A DNA stretch of 64,000 nucleotides from Prostheceraeus crozeri (lineage: Eukaryota; Platyhelminthes; Polycladida; Euryleptidae): positions 28,501-92,500 of the forward strand of contig CAJQUW010010381.1 of the NCBI GenBank assembly GCA_907163375.1. The letters are read 5' to 3'. The notes beneath the pieces are model-generated. The model saw only the letters and a program-made list of their open reading frames with translations. It made no database searches and had not been told where the DNA came from. The first letter of the stretch is position 1. The number at the start of each line of letters is the position of its first letter. The position numbers and the translations under genes were made by a program. Shown in pieces: positions 17,961-30,448 of this stretch.

Positions 17961-20900
17961 ATTTCTTTCTTAAGTCGTGTGAACTGCCTGGTAAGTTTCA
18001 CGTGAGGATTCTTCAATGGCTGTGTTATATAACTTTATGGCAAGCAAATATACTAGTAATTAAACTAGCAACTCGAATGAAGGAAAGTAATCATACCTAA
18101 TGGTCACGTGGTAAATAGCATTTTGGGCGACCGGACCTCGGTCCATCGCTGATACCAACTAACACTGCAATCAATAATAATGCATTGAAATACTGTACGT
18201 GAGCGCACTAATACCCAAAGTAATAAAATCTTAAAATGTCGGCATGATATTGCGTAACATAGGTCGGTAGACATGTAATAATTCAAACATCGCAGATCTA
18301 AGAGTACCTTTATTACTAATTTAGTACTATTTTGAACACCGTCCTTTTTTAAGGACAGTGCACACAAGGGGGGGATAAAGTTAAATTGCTATAATAATTG
18401 CGTGTAGTAGCGTGTTACGGAAGCACTTTTCATTAAATGATGACAGATCTGCATTATACATGTCCTGCTGACGCTAACATCAAATCTGGACAAATTAGAT
18501 TTGTGAATGTATTGAAAAATTGTCGATGCACTGTAAAATATTGGAAATTAATCAATATATTGAAGTTCATTACGATTTTATACATAGCTTTATGATTTTC
18601 AAAAGTCAAAAGTATATATAAACAACACAATAGGCGTGCTAACTCATAACACATTGCTATATTGTTCGATTTGAGGACACCCAATTCGTTCGATGGATCG
18701 AAAACCATATTATTCGCTAAAGCGCTCTTCGGTCAGTGCCGCTGGCCATTTTCAATAACTTTGAAAATGACTGGAACAATGACAACATCACCCAACCACC
18801 TCTTATAGCACATTGCTTTATTGTTGCTTTAAGTACTGTGAACGGTATAGCGGTGTCTGATTTGAAAAAATTTGATAGACTTCGTCTGGCCTACTCTTAG
18901 TCAAAGCTTGGCCTGATCCTGCCGGAAGACCGTGAAGACTAGAAGTCAGATGTACACAGCATACTGTTATTCCAACAGTAAATGACAGTCGGCACTTGCT
19001 TGTTTTTATAATTTATCTGCTTTTAATTCTGCACTTCCCTTACTTATCGTGATAGAATATTCGATTGAAACTTTTTGCTCTTTATTCGTGTGTAGACATT
19101 TTTGAGTTGGCATGCACCATGCCTTGATATCCAAATAGGACTTTGCTTTATGCTTGGTACAATGTCGACTGAAGCTTGGCATCATCGAAAAGAATCTTGT
19201 TAGTTAAATTACCGAAATATACGCGTTTATATTTCAAGTAAGTAGAGAGTGAATTTACCGAAAAATTGGTAGCTCGAGTGCCCACTGTCCATAAAAAGGA
19301 CGGGTTGAAATCATTCTAAAATGTTTTTAATATAACATTGCATATATTCATGCAATGCATTTGCAATGCGTTTATCAGTAATTTAGGTTGATATCATTTC
19401 GACATTGTGCTCATATCAATTATTTTACTTCTTTTAAATAGTGATTTTTTGCATAATTTGGTATGTTGTTTATTTTTAACATGAGTGTAGCACATGACAT
19501 GTCCAAAGCTGTATCTCAGGAGCTTATAGTTTCAAAATATTTGGTTCTATGATTGGTGAGTTCTTTTCAGTAAAATGAGTTGTCTTTTTCTAGAGGGTCA
19601 ATTATTTCATTGGATTACCTACTATACGTCTCTTAAATAAATATTTTCGAAGAAACTGTTGAAATTTTGGTCGCTCGAATTTACATTGACTTTATGCTCT
19701 ACCATTCCACATACTAGGAATAGAAGTCAAAACAGTCAAAGTCCCTCAGAAATCTTTCGGCGTATATGGCAGCACTCTACACGTAGTCTGCTAAATAAGT
19801 CATTCCAAACATTTGGTAGACTTTATAATGTCTTGCCACAAGCACGAAATGAAGTCGAAAATAAGACTACCTCAGAATGATGAACCTTATGGCTACTGCG
19901 ACTCTGCGGCTCAGTCGAGTTCTGCTCGGCTACTTTTCTTGCAAGACAATGGGAAGCAGGCTGAAGTTTTCGGCAAGAGACTTCTTTGCTCTCTGATATA
20001 GTGAGAAGTACGAAGTCTAGAGCCATGAATTTTGGCGTAGAATGTCTTCATATCAGATGCAAAAAGCAAAGCCAATGATTAATTTGATTCAAATTGAAAT
20101 TCATAAATAATTCCAAGATCAGGCGAAATCGGTTTTAGTTTCTTGATGACTTCACTGGAATATCAGTGCATTGGAGGGATGCAAATGAACACGCAAAAAA
20201 CCTAGAATTCAAAAATTCAATGATAAGATTTTCTAATAAGACTTGGCACTCATGGCTTCCTTGCACCATTTCCTTCGTAAGGCTAGTTAAGTCGTCAACA
20301 CATTGAATGATACAGGATAACCTGAAGACATTCCATGCCTGAGCCTTACAGCTGTTTTCACAAAATCAGAGATAGCAAAGACAAACGTCATTTTATCGAA
20401 TACTTCCGTCTTCTTCCTATTGGATTTACATGTATATGCCGCTATGTAGCCTTTAATCCTGTCTGACAAATGAAGGACCCAGGCTAAACTCAGCAGACGC
20501 GCAGATTCCCACCATCCATAAGACACACATCACGCCGGACTAATATCAACTTTCCTTAATGGACACAAAAACATCATTATTTTGGCGCACAGGCTTTGTT
20601 TTCGAAAAGCGGTGCACTAAAATTGATTAATGGAAATGTATCGAATCGATATTAATCTACTTTACCTTTGCAGCATTCTTTACCAATATATTCTAGGCAA
20701 AATGTAGAAGGGCATAGAAATATGCGATCTTTTGAGAATACTTTATTCCAATTCTTAGCTTACCTTGTTACAAAATGACGACGATGCTTCACGCCGATTT
20801 CTGTATGAAAGCACTGGTTTGAAGTCATTTCTCTTTTTATTCCGACCGCAAAGATGACGTACTTTGTAGCCATTTTTCTTCCAATCCATCACCAACTTGA

Positions 20901-21804
20901 ATACAACAGGGAATTTCATTACATCGCCAAATATCTCACATGGGAAAAGTAAAACGATTCATCCATCTCAATATCACATGAATTTTATAAATTAAATTGA
21001 GTGCGCGCAGGTGGAAAGACGTTGGCGTGTGATGCGACTTTATTCGGAATGCTTGAGTTTGCCATTTTTCTCGATGTCCTGTGCGAATAAATTACTTTCA
21101 ACTATTTTCAATAAAAATCATTTTGTAACAGAAATATATACATGCGTAGCGTTCATGTAAGATGACAAATTACGTTCTGAGATGACGTCATTGCCAATTA
21201 GATCATTTTGACTGATATAATAATGTCGGTCTCATTGGCGTAGCAGTAGATTTAAAAAAAAGTAATTTACGTAGTAGTTCTTTATACGGCGAGTTTTGTA
21301 ATTAATTTTCATGCTCTTTTGTGTTTCATACCTATCATGATTTCTTGAATATGCCTCCATATAGGAACAAAATGGTTTAAAGATGTTGTGAAGGTCTTGG
21401 CAACATCTAAAGCTGTCATGATAAGTGAATGAACATCATAAGCTTTTACCTTAGTGTCGATATGCTTAAATTTAGCTTTAAAAGTTCATATCATCAAAGT
21501 GCATTTTTACTGGTGGTCGGTTTAAGAATGTAATTTTTAAAACTTAGCCACATTGGGACTGGGAGTCTTTGAGTCCCCACGCAGGGAACATCAGTCATGG
21601 AACCAATTATCATAATCAGGAGAGCATTCGTAGAAAGATAAATCCATTTTAGTTGACTGTTATAAAAAAAAAATAGAATGAAGAAAAAGTAAGAAAAATT
21701 GAAATAATGAAAAACATTTTTGGCGAGATACAATTTGTGCATTCTGAACGGGAACATCGCGCTGAAAGTCACACAAAACTTTTAGCTATGTATGTGCTTT
21801 TAGT
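17961..21804. other. Long stretch without recognised gene or element
   Basis: A few frames of 60-90 residues occur (for example 20287-20526 on the minus strand), but none has a motif, good splice sites or a paired neighbour. It is probably intergenic or intronic. Confidence 0.35.
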
Positions 21805-22619
21805 AGCTGATCATAAAAACGGACCACCTATTTTTTGATTTTTAATTTTAATTAATTTTTGAATTTTTAACCCTCTACCGGGAACATTATGAAATATTCG
21901 ATAAAAAAATTATTTGTTATTTTTTACCTTCTACAGTATCTCGAAACATCACATTACGACCGTTGGATTTTGATTTTGAGCAATTACCTGGACTTTAGAA
22001 TTTGTAGCAAATTTGCTACATTGCCCGGTAGGGGTCATGAACTACGTAATAAAATATCGAAGATTAACTAATCGAACCCCTTTCCTTATTAATGCTGAGC
22101 ACGTTTTCTGATATAAAATATATCTACCAATAAAGTTATCGATAAGTACATGTAGTAAACCTCATTTACAATAAGCTGTTAAATATCTATAGGCCTACAA
22201 GTTAGCATATTATCGTAATAAGTATTATTGACCCATCACATGTAAATTCGAGCATTTATCATGGGTTCGTATGAATATTGTTTTCAGTTGACAAAGTATT
22301 TTTAATTATTTATGAATAACTATATGAATCAATTCCAATATCAAAGATTTAAAAGCTACAGACTAAAAAGTTGATATGCTTCTGAAAAGTTTCAGACTTC
22401 TCATTTACATGCATACTATAGTAGACTATGTATCTAATTTATATACGTATCTGTACCAGTTCTTTACATAAGGATTTATATCATACTTAGCCTACTTGTA
22501 CATAAAGGGATAAAACCACAAAAATCCAGTCGTATCAAAATGGTATTTCCACGAGATATAAAACAAAGATACAATTACAATTACAACAATTCTATGAAAA
22601 GCATAAAATATTCAAGAAT

Positions 22620-24380
22620 CTAGACATGATAGTCATAGAAGCAGTTTCTGCTTTTGTTGAGACAAAGACACATGTTGCATTTGGAGCAATACACCTCGCT
22701 AAATCCTATCAGACATTTCCGACAGCGATTTCGCTTGCCACCATGAACTGGCCAATGATGAAATCCATCGCGAATGATATCATCTGTCGGCTTTGGATGA
22801 GAAGAGGCCCGCCCAACAGATAAAGGAGTTGAACTTCTTTTTCTAGGACGACCGACCATTTTCTCAGTTGACTTACCAACCACACGTAAACCGGCTGAAA
22901 TTTGTGCAGTAAAATCCAACAGTCTCAGTTGATGCTTGTTTTCAATACCTTGCTGGTCACAATGTCGACGATACAAAAGCCAGGCATTGAGTTTACACAT
23001 GTCTACACAATGAAAAATAATTTTCAAGTACCATCTTTTCTTCGAGATGATAGTCGTTCGATAGAGTGATATCAGCATATCTGCCAAATCTACACCTCCC
23101 ATAGATGAGTTATACTCACGTACGATATCGGGTTGCTGAACTTGAACATGTGTTTTTTTCTTCACCATTCCATCTTTCAACGGTATTCGAACAAGATACT
23201 CCTGCAAAAGTCGATGTGAGAAGGACACACTTGTTATCCATCCATTTCACGACATGGATGCCAGAATTCTTGTCGGTTCTGTAATCAAAAGCACCCCGAC
23301 CACGTGCTTTCAAATCAGCATCCGAAGACAGTGTACAAGAGCCGAGTCTATTTGGATCGAATCGTTGCCGTACAAAGTATTCCCATACTTTGAAGTTGAA
23401 GCATCAGACTCAAAGTACAAAACCAATTATCGAAGAATAAACGGTAACCACGATTTTTCGGTAAATCAGAAACAAGTCGAAGAACAGTATTTGTGGCATT
23501 GCAGTTATCAGCACCTGCACTGTCTTTACCGGAGTAGAGGAAAAAATCGTAAATAAATCCAGATTTACCAGCACGTACCAAGTTTTTGAAGCCCCGTTTA
23601 TGTATCTTTTTGGGATTATACTGCCGAATTCCACCACTTCGCTTAGTTTTTGCAGGGATGATCTGTTCGTCGATTGCTTGGTCACGTTCCGGTTCAATTT
23701 TCATGAAGTTCCTGCGAATAATATCGAGTAAAGGTCTGACCTTAAAAAGTTTATCATTTTTGTATTGTGCATTTTCCCTTTTAGAGTTATCGATGACGTG
23801 TAAAAAAGATCTAATCGATTTATACCTTTTCAATGACATGATAGTGGCGATAGGCTCGCACCGACAGAATGAGCTCCAATACATCTCATAATTTGGCATT
23901 TTTACTATTGCCATTTGAATTTGAATTCCGAGAAACTGTTCCAATTCCTGTGAAGATATATTTAGACAGTTGCCGGATACTTCTATGCTGTATCGATTTG
24001 TTTCTTCGGTCAATATTCTCAATACCTCGTCATCCCAAAATAGCTTGAAATATTCCAGTGGAGTCATTATGCTGTCCGGTGGAGGAGGGAAAGAGTCTGA
24101 AAAGGGGATATCGACGACCGGAGGAACTATCTTTCTCCATTTGAAAACATGGTTAGCAGCTGCGTCTTCAGGTCTTTGCTCAACAATGTCACTTGCGTCG
24201 TCCATATTACCACTCGAGGTTTCCAAAGCTTCCGAAGTAGTTGACACAGGTAGGTTATTCTCACTATCCTCAATATCTGAGGAATCACTAACATCAGAAA
24301 TTTTTGAGTCAGACTGTGGTTCGAGAATTAGTTGTACCACTTACTCTACTCCAAGTTTTCTAAATTTTGTACGACGTTCC
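22620..24380 (-). pseudogene. piggyBac transposase, two frameshifts
   Basis: The main piece (24340-23348) has an acidic N-terminus and the DDE_Tnp_1_7 domain: first Asp in RDQAIDEQIIPAK and second in YRLFFDNWFCT. After a frameshift at about 23345 the sequence continues as RGRGAFDYRTDKNSGIHVVK (23313-23200), and after another near 23170 as VQQPDIVREYNSSMGGVDLA with the third Asp, ending in a Cys-rich C-terminal finger (CRKCLIGFSEVYCSKCNMC) at 22620. An ATG at 24380 reads MERRTKFRKLGVE before an in-frame TAA next to the main piece. The gene is inactive but recent enough to read easily. Confidence 0.88.
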
Positions 24381-24691
24381 ATAACGATGACTTTTACAAG
24401 TCCACAACGATGATGTCCACAAGTAACGACTGATATGCACCCAAGCGGGAATGACGTCAATACAAAGCGTGGGAACAAAGACTGTAAGCGTGGAAACTCT
24501 CATATCTTTCATAATAACTCACCATTTAACCGGTCATTATTGAAATTATCAACTTCAGATAATACTATTGTTTTACATGTTTATTTGTACGCAAATTGAT
24601 GCCATGGGTGCATTACTTTCAATTCTTAAAATTGCTTAAGACCTTTTCCTTCATTTAAAACTCGAAATGTAACATTTAGGTAAGCGTAGGG

Positions 24692-24705
24692 GTAGAAAAT
24701 GCATG
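24692..24705 (+). repeat. 14-bp target site duplication, left copy
   Basis: GTAGAAAATGCATG occurs here and at 26515-26528, exactly bounding the Penelope-like insertion in the piggyBac element. Confidence 0.8.
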
Positions 24706-24769
24706 ATTGAAAATATGAAAGAATACCTTCTTCTTCGGGTACGGTATATTAAATAAAAAACACAAATTT

Positions 24770-24806
24770 TCCTGACGTTTCGCCGTCCGGCTTGGTCACA
24801 GGAATC
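24770..24806 (-). ncRNA. Hammerhead-like motif, left arm
   Basis: On the minus strand TTCCTGTGACCAAGCC, GGAC, GGCGAAACGTCAGGAA: stem I TTCCTG/CAGGAA, stem II GCC/GGC and the GAAAC-GTC core. The CUGAUGA box is altered. Confidence 0.45.
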
Positions 24807-26375
24807 GAAGAAACTGTTGTACAAAACAGAATACAATTCATGAGGATGGCATGATATTGATTTAATACTAGATAAATTGCTATTAGACCTGTTAAACATA
24901 AGATACACAACCGTATAAAATTATTCATGTACCCTTATAATACTGCTATTTACAATCTAAGTATACTGATGCTCTATCACTACAAATAAGACAAAGAATA
25001 CTAAAATGAAGTTAAGAAAAATGCTGGAGAAAGAAACCTAGTTCATGAGACAATGGTCAGCTTCTTCCCGGTGCATCCATTCATTAATTGATCAGGCTGG
25101 ATCTCGTTGATGTATAGCGACTAAAGAAAAATACGTCGAGAATAGTTATAGACGTTTGAGTGAATTATCTCCCATTGAATGTTGACCTGACTATGGGGAT
25201 GCTCCACGTGGAAATGGTCACACACAGCGCTGTCCAAATTTTTGCAGTTGATGTGCTCACCTATGCGGGTTCCCACTGTTCTTGCAGTTTGACCGATGTA
25301 AATTTTTGAGCATAGCCCACAACTAATTTTGTAAATAACGCTTTTAGTATTGCACGTATTTGAATGAATGGAAATTTTGCATGTTTTGCAATTCGGAGAA
25401 AGACAAACGGTCTTTAGGAGGATGAAAAACTCTTTTTAATGGAGGAGCAGAAAAAATCCGAGTCGAATCATATCATGTGAACCCGATTTCCTTACGGAGC
25501 TTAACATTTGCCGTTTGTGTTCCTCGGATATAAACGGGCATTTAATAAATATGCGGTTGGAAGAGCGGTTGCCATCATCGTAGGGTTTCTTTTGAACCGT
25601 TGGTAAGTACGTTGCAAAAATTTTCGAAGATATCCATTATTCTGGAATCGTTTAATTACCATATCAACTGATTATTTAACATGCTCATCATCAGTTGAGC
25701 AACGAACAGCACGATTGAATTCACCAATGACGATACCACGTTTGAGAGAAACTGGAGTGTGAGAATTCCATGGATGTATTGCTCCACTATGTAATTCTTT
25801 AGAGAAAAGTCTGGAATGGAATTTACCGCTCGTAAGAATGATTTCGCAGTCCAGAAATGGCAATCGACCATTAGCCTGTTTCTCAAGTGTGAATTGAATG
25901 TGCTTGTTCACTGAGTTGGCAGTAGTCAGAATCTCGTTAGGGTCCAATCTGTCTGGCCAAATTATGAATACATCGTCTATGTATCTTTTCCATTGACAGG
26001 TAATATTTAGTTTTGATAAGATTTGCCTTTCAATGTGATCCATATATATGATGGCCATTTGTGGTGACAAAGGATTGCCCATAGAGAGATGATGAAGGAA
26101 TGGATGTACCGGGAAGAAGCTGACCATTGTCTCATGAACTAGGTTTCTTTCTCCAGCATTTTTCTTAACTTCATTTTAGTATTCTTTGTCTTATTTGTAG
26201 TGATAGAGCATCAGTATACTTAGATTGTAAATAGCAGTATTATAAGGGTACATGAATAATTTTATACGGTTGTGTATCTTATGTTTAACAGGTCTAATAG
26301 CAATTTATCTAGTATTAAATCAATATCATGCCATCCTCATGAATTGTATTCTGTTTTGTACAACAGTTTCTTCGA

Positions 26376-26413
26376 TTCCTGTGACCAAGCCGGACGGCGA
26401 AACGTCAGGAAAA
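26376..26413 (+). ncRNA. Hammerhead-like motif, right arm
   Basis: Inverted copy of the motif at 24770-24806, with the same stems and core, in the right-hand repeat of the Penelope-like element. Confidence 0.45.
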
Positions 26414-26514
26414 TTTGTGTTTTTTATTTAATATACCGTACCCGAAGAAGAAGGTATTCTTTCATATTTTCAATCATAGCGACCCGGGTACGTGGAACCT
26501 CACATTTTCATCAT

Positions 26515-26528
26515 GTAGAAAATGCATG
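26515..26528 (+). repeat. 14-bp target site duplication, right copy
   Basis: Second copy of GTAGAAAATGCATG, matching 24692-24705. Confidence 0.8.
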
Positions 26529-27082
26529 TTATATAGTTTGTAGCAAATTTGCTACAACGCCCGATAGATGGTTAATTGATTCTCATGCCTTCCAATCGTG
26601 TCACACATCAACGTGTTGTACATCATCCAAGAGTTTGTATTCTCAGGTTTAAAATAAGCTATGATAGACTTGCATCCGTTTTTGCATTTGCTGAGCAATG
26701 CTCAAAATATGAAAATCGCTCAATTGAAAAAATTGCAAGTTTCCAATAAGAAAATCTGTGAGTTTGATAATGAATCAGGCACTTGGAGAACAAGCATTTT
26801 CTAAGCTCTCTTTTGATATAGACTAATGGCCATCAAAATCGGTGAACTACGAAAAAATAGAGTTACATGAACAAAGAGACATTGAGATAACAAAATCTTG
26901 ATTCTTTTGATCGATTTTCATACTTTGAGCATTGCTCAGCTAATATATAACGGATGCCAGGATATCATAGCTTATTTTAAACCTGAGAATGCAATCTCTT
27001 GAGTGATGTATGACACGATTGGAAGGCATGAGAATCAATTGAATATAGCAAAAAATAGGTGGTTCGCTTTTTATGATCAGCT

Positions 27083-27779
27083 CTCTAAGAAAATTTTCCT
27101 TTATTTTCGTCAATCATCACGAAATCTGCATCGATCATAGCTAAATTGACGCCGATGAACTAATACTGCGTCTATTATAACAAGATAGTGCGTTTAACAT
27201 AGTGTGCCATTACATTAATCATTTCAGAAGCCAGTTAGCTGACAAGTATCTTGTGAAATCAAAATGCACTTTATACGTCGATCACAACAATGCGGATGCT
27301 GCATTGACTTCAAGGAGGGTACTTTGGAGCACCGCACCCACGTCCCATAACACTATTTTTCATGACTTAAATGTGTTGCAGGCCTACTTAGGTTTTGCAC
27401 AGGACTGCATGCAAACTCTGAATTGATAACTTTTATTCCATGCTCACATACAGCAACTGGTATGCATGAGTGCGCAAATCGAATGAGTAAAAATCACGCT
27501 GTTGTCAATTTTAACCTAAGTCTAGCACAATTATTTATTCTGCAAATTTACTATGATTGTCGCCAACGTCAGCTTCTCACACGGCACTACTGATTGAGTG
27601 ATTGAACGAAGAATAGGCCTATGCTTAGATACTACGGAGAGATCCAACTTCTATTCCCATGAACTCAACAGATGTGCGCCGATAAACGCCGCCGCCAATT
27701 GAAATTTATCAGCGCGCCGAAAACGCCGCCGCCAATGAAAAATATATCGGCACAGGGGTCTAATGAGAGCTGACCAGCA
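27083..27779. other. No gene recognised
   Basis: Contains two close copies of CGCCGCCGCCAAT with 30-40 bases between (about 27688-27740). Otherwise nothing supported. Confidence 0.35.
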
Positions 27780-28400
27780 TGAGGAAGTAAGGATGAGACG
27801 TGCACGTGGAGCTTTCCTTGGACTGGCACTAGTTGGTATAATGAATCAGAATCTTACTATATCCGATCAATCTTTCCTTTGGCGGACAGTAGTGGCTCCC
27901 TCTCGTATTTGGATGTGATATTGCCCCTGTTTGAGTAACGGATATCGAGCGGTTAGAAAAATGCCAAGCAAACAGTGTGAAAGCGGCACTCAGACTTCCG
28001 AGGACTGCACACCATACGGCATTGCTGACTGCACTTGGAATTCCCCGCATACAGGATATTCTACGTAAGAGTGCTCTGTGCACGATGGTAAACTGCTATC
28101 GATCGCAGCATCACCTAAGAAGTGCATTAGATTGTGAAATTAGTCAGGCTATCATGAATCCCTCTTCTTGATGGTACATTTATATCAGAGACTTATGTTA
28201 TGGCTCAATTGGCTCAATTCTCCACAGCAATCAGATGGCCTAGTGGACAGCATTGAGACTGTGTGTGAAAGCTACTCGGAACCTCTCAGATCGAGAATGT
28301 TATTTCTTTTACGTCGAAACTTTTGCGAATGCTTCTTGAATATGTTATTTCGTGATTTGTATATGTCTACTTTATCTTGTCTTCATGAAGCTGAATAAAA
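27780..28400 (+). mobile_element. LINE reverse-transcriptase C-terminal fragment
   Basis: Plus-strand translations in shifting frames read RARGAFLGLALVG (27790), then DIERLEKCQANSVKAALRLP around 27945 and PRTAHHTALLTALGIPRIQD (27995-28060), LRKSALCTMVNCYRS. This is the region after the RT palm/thumb in non-LTR retrotransposons, where such elements have LPRxxHxxxLxxALGIP. Several frameshifts; no endonuclease or poly(A) end identified. LINE clade not assigned. Confidence 0.62.
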
Positions 28401-28437
28401 TTGAATTGAATAATCACATTGGCCATTGGACATTTAC

Positions 28438-28650
28438 CATAGCTTTAGAGGATAAGTTATTCCATGAATCCCGCAGGCAAGAAAGTTGTAGAAATCCTTG
28501 CCCACTTCGTGGCCACGGATTTCTACATTTTCCTGCCCTTCTGGCTTCATAGAATATCTTTTGTAGTGAATGTTATGCGGCATTATTTCATTGATGCCAT
28601 CCCAGAGCCGGCTACAATCGTCGTTGTTGCCGTCTTCTGAATTTTTCAGC
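28438..28650 (-). CDS. Candidate spliced exon, function unknown
   Basis: On the minus strand an acceptor (TTTTTTGTTAATATATGTTG then TATTAG) precedes 213 bases open in one frame, followed by a GTAAAT donor. The peptide is 71 residues and looks like ordinary protein (SEDGNNDDCSRLWDGINEIM, then GHEVGKDFYNFLACGIHGIT). The exon length is a multiple of three. I do not recognise the family. It may also be part of the LINE remnant just upstream on the same strand. Confidence 0.3.
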
Positions 28651-28708
28651 CTAATACAACATATATTAACAAAAAAGCAAAAGTATGAGATAAGGAAGAA
28701 AGTCAAAG

Positions 28709-29827
28709 TCAGGAAGCTGCCTTAGCACCGGCTAGGCTAACACTTCGGGCGTTACCCTTGGCAATGGCGATGCCGATCCGCTGCTTCAGCCAAAAAGTTT
28801 CTTGTGGCTCTCCGGTCGCCTCTGAAATACGACTGCCTATGTATTTGATGAAAACATCAGTGCAGTTACCGTATACGCCAGACGTTTCTATGGCCACTGG
28901 CTCGCATTGGTATTGACCATTTAATTCTGCGTATTTGCGCCGCTTTGATGTTTCTGTGGAAGTAGCTGCGGAACCGGTCTCCAATGACGAGTTAATTACA
29001 TTGGATGCAGCAAAAGTGTCCACGTAAGTGAAATCCCAAACAGCCGGCTTGCCGCATCGCAGTGTGAATGTAGTCATTCCATCAGGGCTCTAACCATCAC
29101 TTCGACTCAGGCCGACAGGCTCGAAAAGTGACGATATCCCTGCAGTAAGAAGAGCTCGGCGAAGTATATCATTGACTTCGGAATGTCTTGGGCTCTACCA
29201 GAGCTGTAGCGGCAGGACAAGGGATGCAGACCCAAACAGTCGACCATGCCTTCACAGTGAAGCTTGTGTGGAACGCAGACAACGGAGCCAATTCTTTGGG
29301 CAATGGCCATCCGAAATGCATTGTCTTCCAAATGAGTGCCTAATGATGAACTTGGGAAGGCATTCAGCCAAGCACCAGATTCCGGACATTTCGCTGCAAG
29401 CAAACGAGCCTTGTCTACCTGATTTGCATTTTCCGACAAATTATTGAAAATCTCAATTTGACAAATGAAGTCCCAGGATTTTTGATGTCCGAAAGACTCT
29501 TTGGTTGGAAGCGACAGACCAGAATCTTGCCATATTTCTGAATTATAGACCACTGTCTATGCATGTAGCCAGAAACTTCCACAGACTTCTACATGAACAT
29601 GAATCATAGCACGCATTCACTGCAATAGTTATCATGCCTAGCTTTTTGAGGCATCCATGATCCTTACACAATCGGCCGCTATGCGGCCTCGGCTGTACGA
29701 CTCGATTGATGCTTTCAAAATCTAGGCATAATTTATATATTGTCTTTCTGACTTCCAAGAGTACGCATATCACAAAATTCAACTTTTGAATTGGCAAAGT
29801 CATTGGATCTCTGGCATCCACTATCAC
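28709..29827 (-). mobile_element. LINE fragment with restriction-like endonuclease domain
   Basis: Minus-strand frames at 29553-29107 and 29077-28709 read DKARLLAAKCPESGAWLNAF, a Cys/His motif (HCEGMVDCLGLHPLSC), RSDG and then VWDFTYVDTFAASNV with SKRRKYAELNGQYQCEPVAI. This order (CCHC-like finger, then a restriction-like endonuclease with PD/DG ... D) is that of the C-terminus of non-LTR elements of the R2/NeSL/Hero type. A short inserted segment with a stop separates the two frames near 29085-29105. The RT itself is missing or unreadable to the right. Confidence 0.68.
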
Positions 29828-29884
29828 TCAATCACCATTACATATAAACTACAGACAGACCAACACTGCTGACTTATCTGAATT

Positions 29885-30448
29885 ATGGCATACCTCATTG
29901 GCAGTTTGCTGACTATGCTTGTCACAACTGAAAACCACAAAACACGAGCCCTCAGCCAACCACCAGGCCGACAGATGGATGGCACAGAAACATATCCAGG
30001 CTATCATGTGAGCATGAATATAAGTATGCCGGTTGATATCTATATTGCTCTTAGTGCACCAACTGAAATGGTTCACCCAACCCATCCGACATATATTCAA
30101 TCACGTTCTAGAGGACCTAATCGAACTGAGATCAAGACGAGTATAGTAATCCAATGGCCACCAGGTTTTAAAAGATTGTGGTATGTTAAGGAAAAACTCG
30201 GACCGATATTTCGCAAAGAATTCAGTACAATCAGTCAAGTGCAAATGACCATCGCTCATATTGATGTGACAAGAGTTCACAAGGAATCCGTAAGAGGGGA
30301 AACAAATTGTCTCAGCGATTGCTTTGGCAATTGCCGTGCATCAGATCTCAGAACATTTCGATCAGCTGAGTGCACGAATATCTCTGATAATGATGGTTGG
30401 ATTTTTATGGCCTCTGGGAATTTGTACAACTGGATGCATTTTTATTGA
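29885..30448 (+). CDS. Unrecognised 187-residue open frame
   Basis: Open for 187 codons in a region of otherwise ordinary composition. It starts with a hydrophobic segment (MAYLIGSLLTMLVTT) and contains KRLWYVKEKLGPIFRKEF, but no domain I know. It could be chance, or a remnant of the LINE sequence on the other strand. Confidence 0.2.
   Translation: MAYLIGSLLTMLVTTENHKTRALSQPPGRQMDGTETYPGYHVSMNISMPVDIYIALSAPTEMVHPTHPTYIQSRSRGPNRTEIKTSIVIQWPPGFKRLWYVKEKLGPIFRKEFSTISQVQMTIAHIDVTRVHKESVRGETNCLSDCFGNCRASDLRTFRSAECTNISDNDGWIFMASGNLYNWMHFY

Larger units (their letters stand above)
24706..26514 (-). mobile_element. Penelope-like element with inverted flanking repeats
   Basis: The minus strand encodes part of a reverse transcriptase (25672-26127: MGNPLSPQMAIIYMDH and the catalytic YIDDVFIIW) and, downstream, a GIY-YIG endonuclease (25210-25345: SVIYKISCGLCSKIYIGQTA). 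Segments 24706-25082 and 26098-26474 are near-identical inverted copies of about 380 bp, so the 5' part of the element is replaced by an inverted copy of its end. Both copies hold CGGACGGCGAAACGTCAGG. A 14-bp duplication flanks the insertion. The arms show almost no differences, so insertion is recent; the copy is 5' incomplete. Confidence 0.88.
21867..26575 (-). mobile_element. piggyBac element, interrupted by a Penelope insertion
   Basis: TTAA at 21867-21870 is followed by CCCTCTACCGGG. At the right, CCCGATAGATGG is followed by TTAA at 26572-26575. The termini match at 10 of 12 bases and both TTAA copies are present. A GTAGCAAATTTGCTAC palindrome sits just inside the right end (26540-26555) and again at 22004-22019. 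Without the Penelope insert the element would be about 2.9 kb, normal for piggyBac. It carries a transposase gene on the minus strand. Confidence 0.78.
21805..27082. mobile_element. Fold-back MITE split by a piggyBac insertion
   Basis: Left outer sequence AGCTGATCATAAAAACGGAC (21805 on) and its inverse at 27049-27082 form the outermost arms. Inside the right part, TTGATTCTCATGCCTTCCAA (26576 on) pairs with TTGGAAGGCATGAGAATCAA (ending about 27040), and TGAGCAATGCTCAAAATATG pairs with the inverse near 26920-26945. If the piggyBac is removed at its TTAA, the arms become continuous and give a fold-back element of roughly 570 bp. Confidence 0.65.

Noticed and set aside
24651-24908. 85-residue frame on the minus strand and its near-identical partner at 26272-26652 on the plus strand
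   Set aside because: Both lie in the inverted terminal arms of the Penelope-like element, and the sequence includes the hammerhead-like motif; non-coding repeat.
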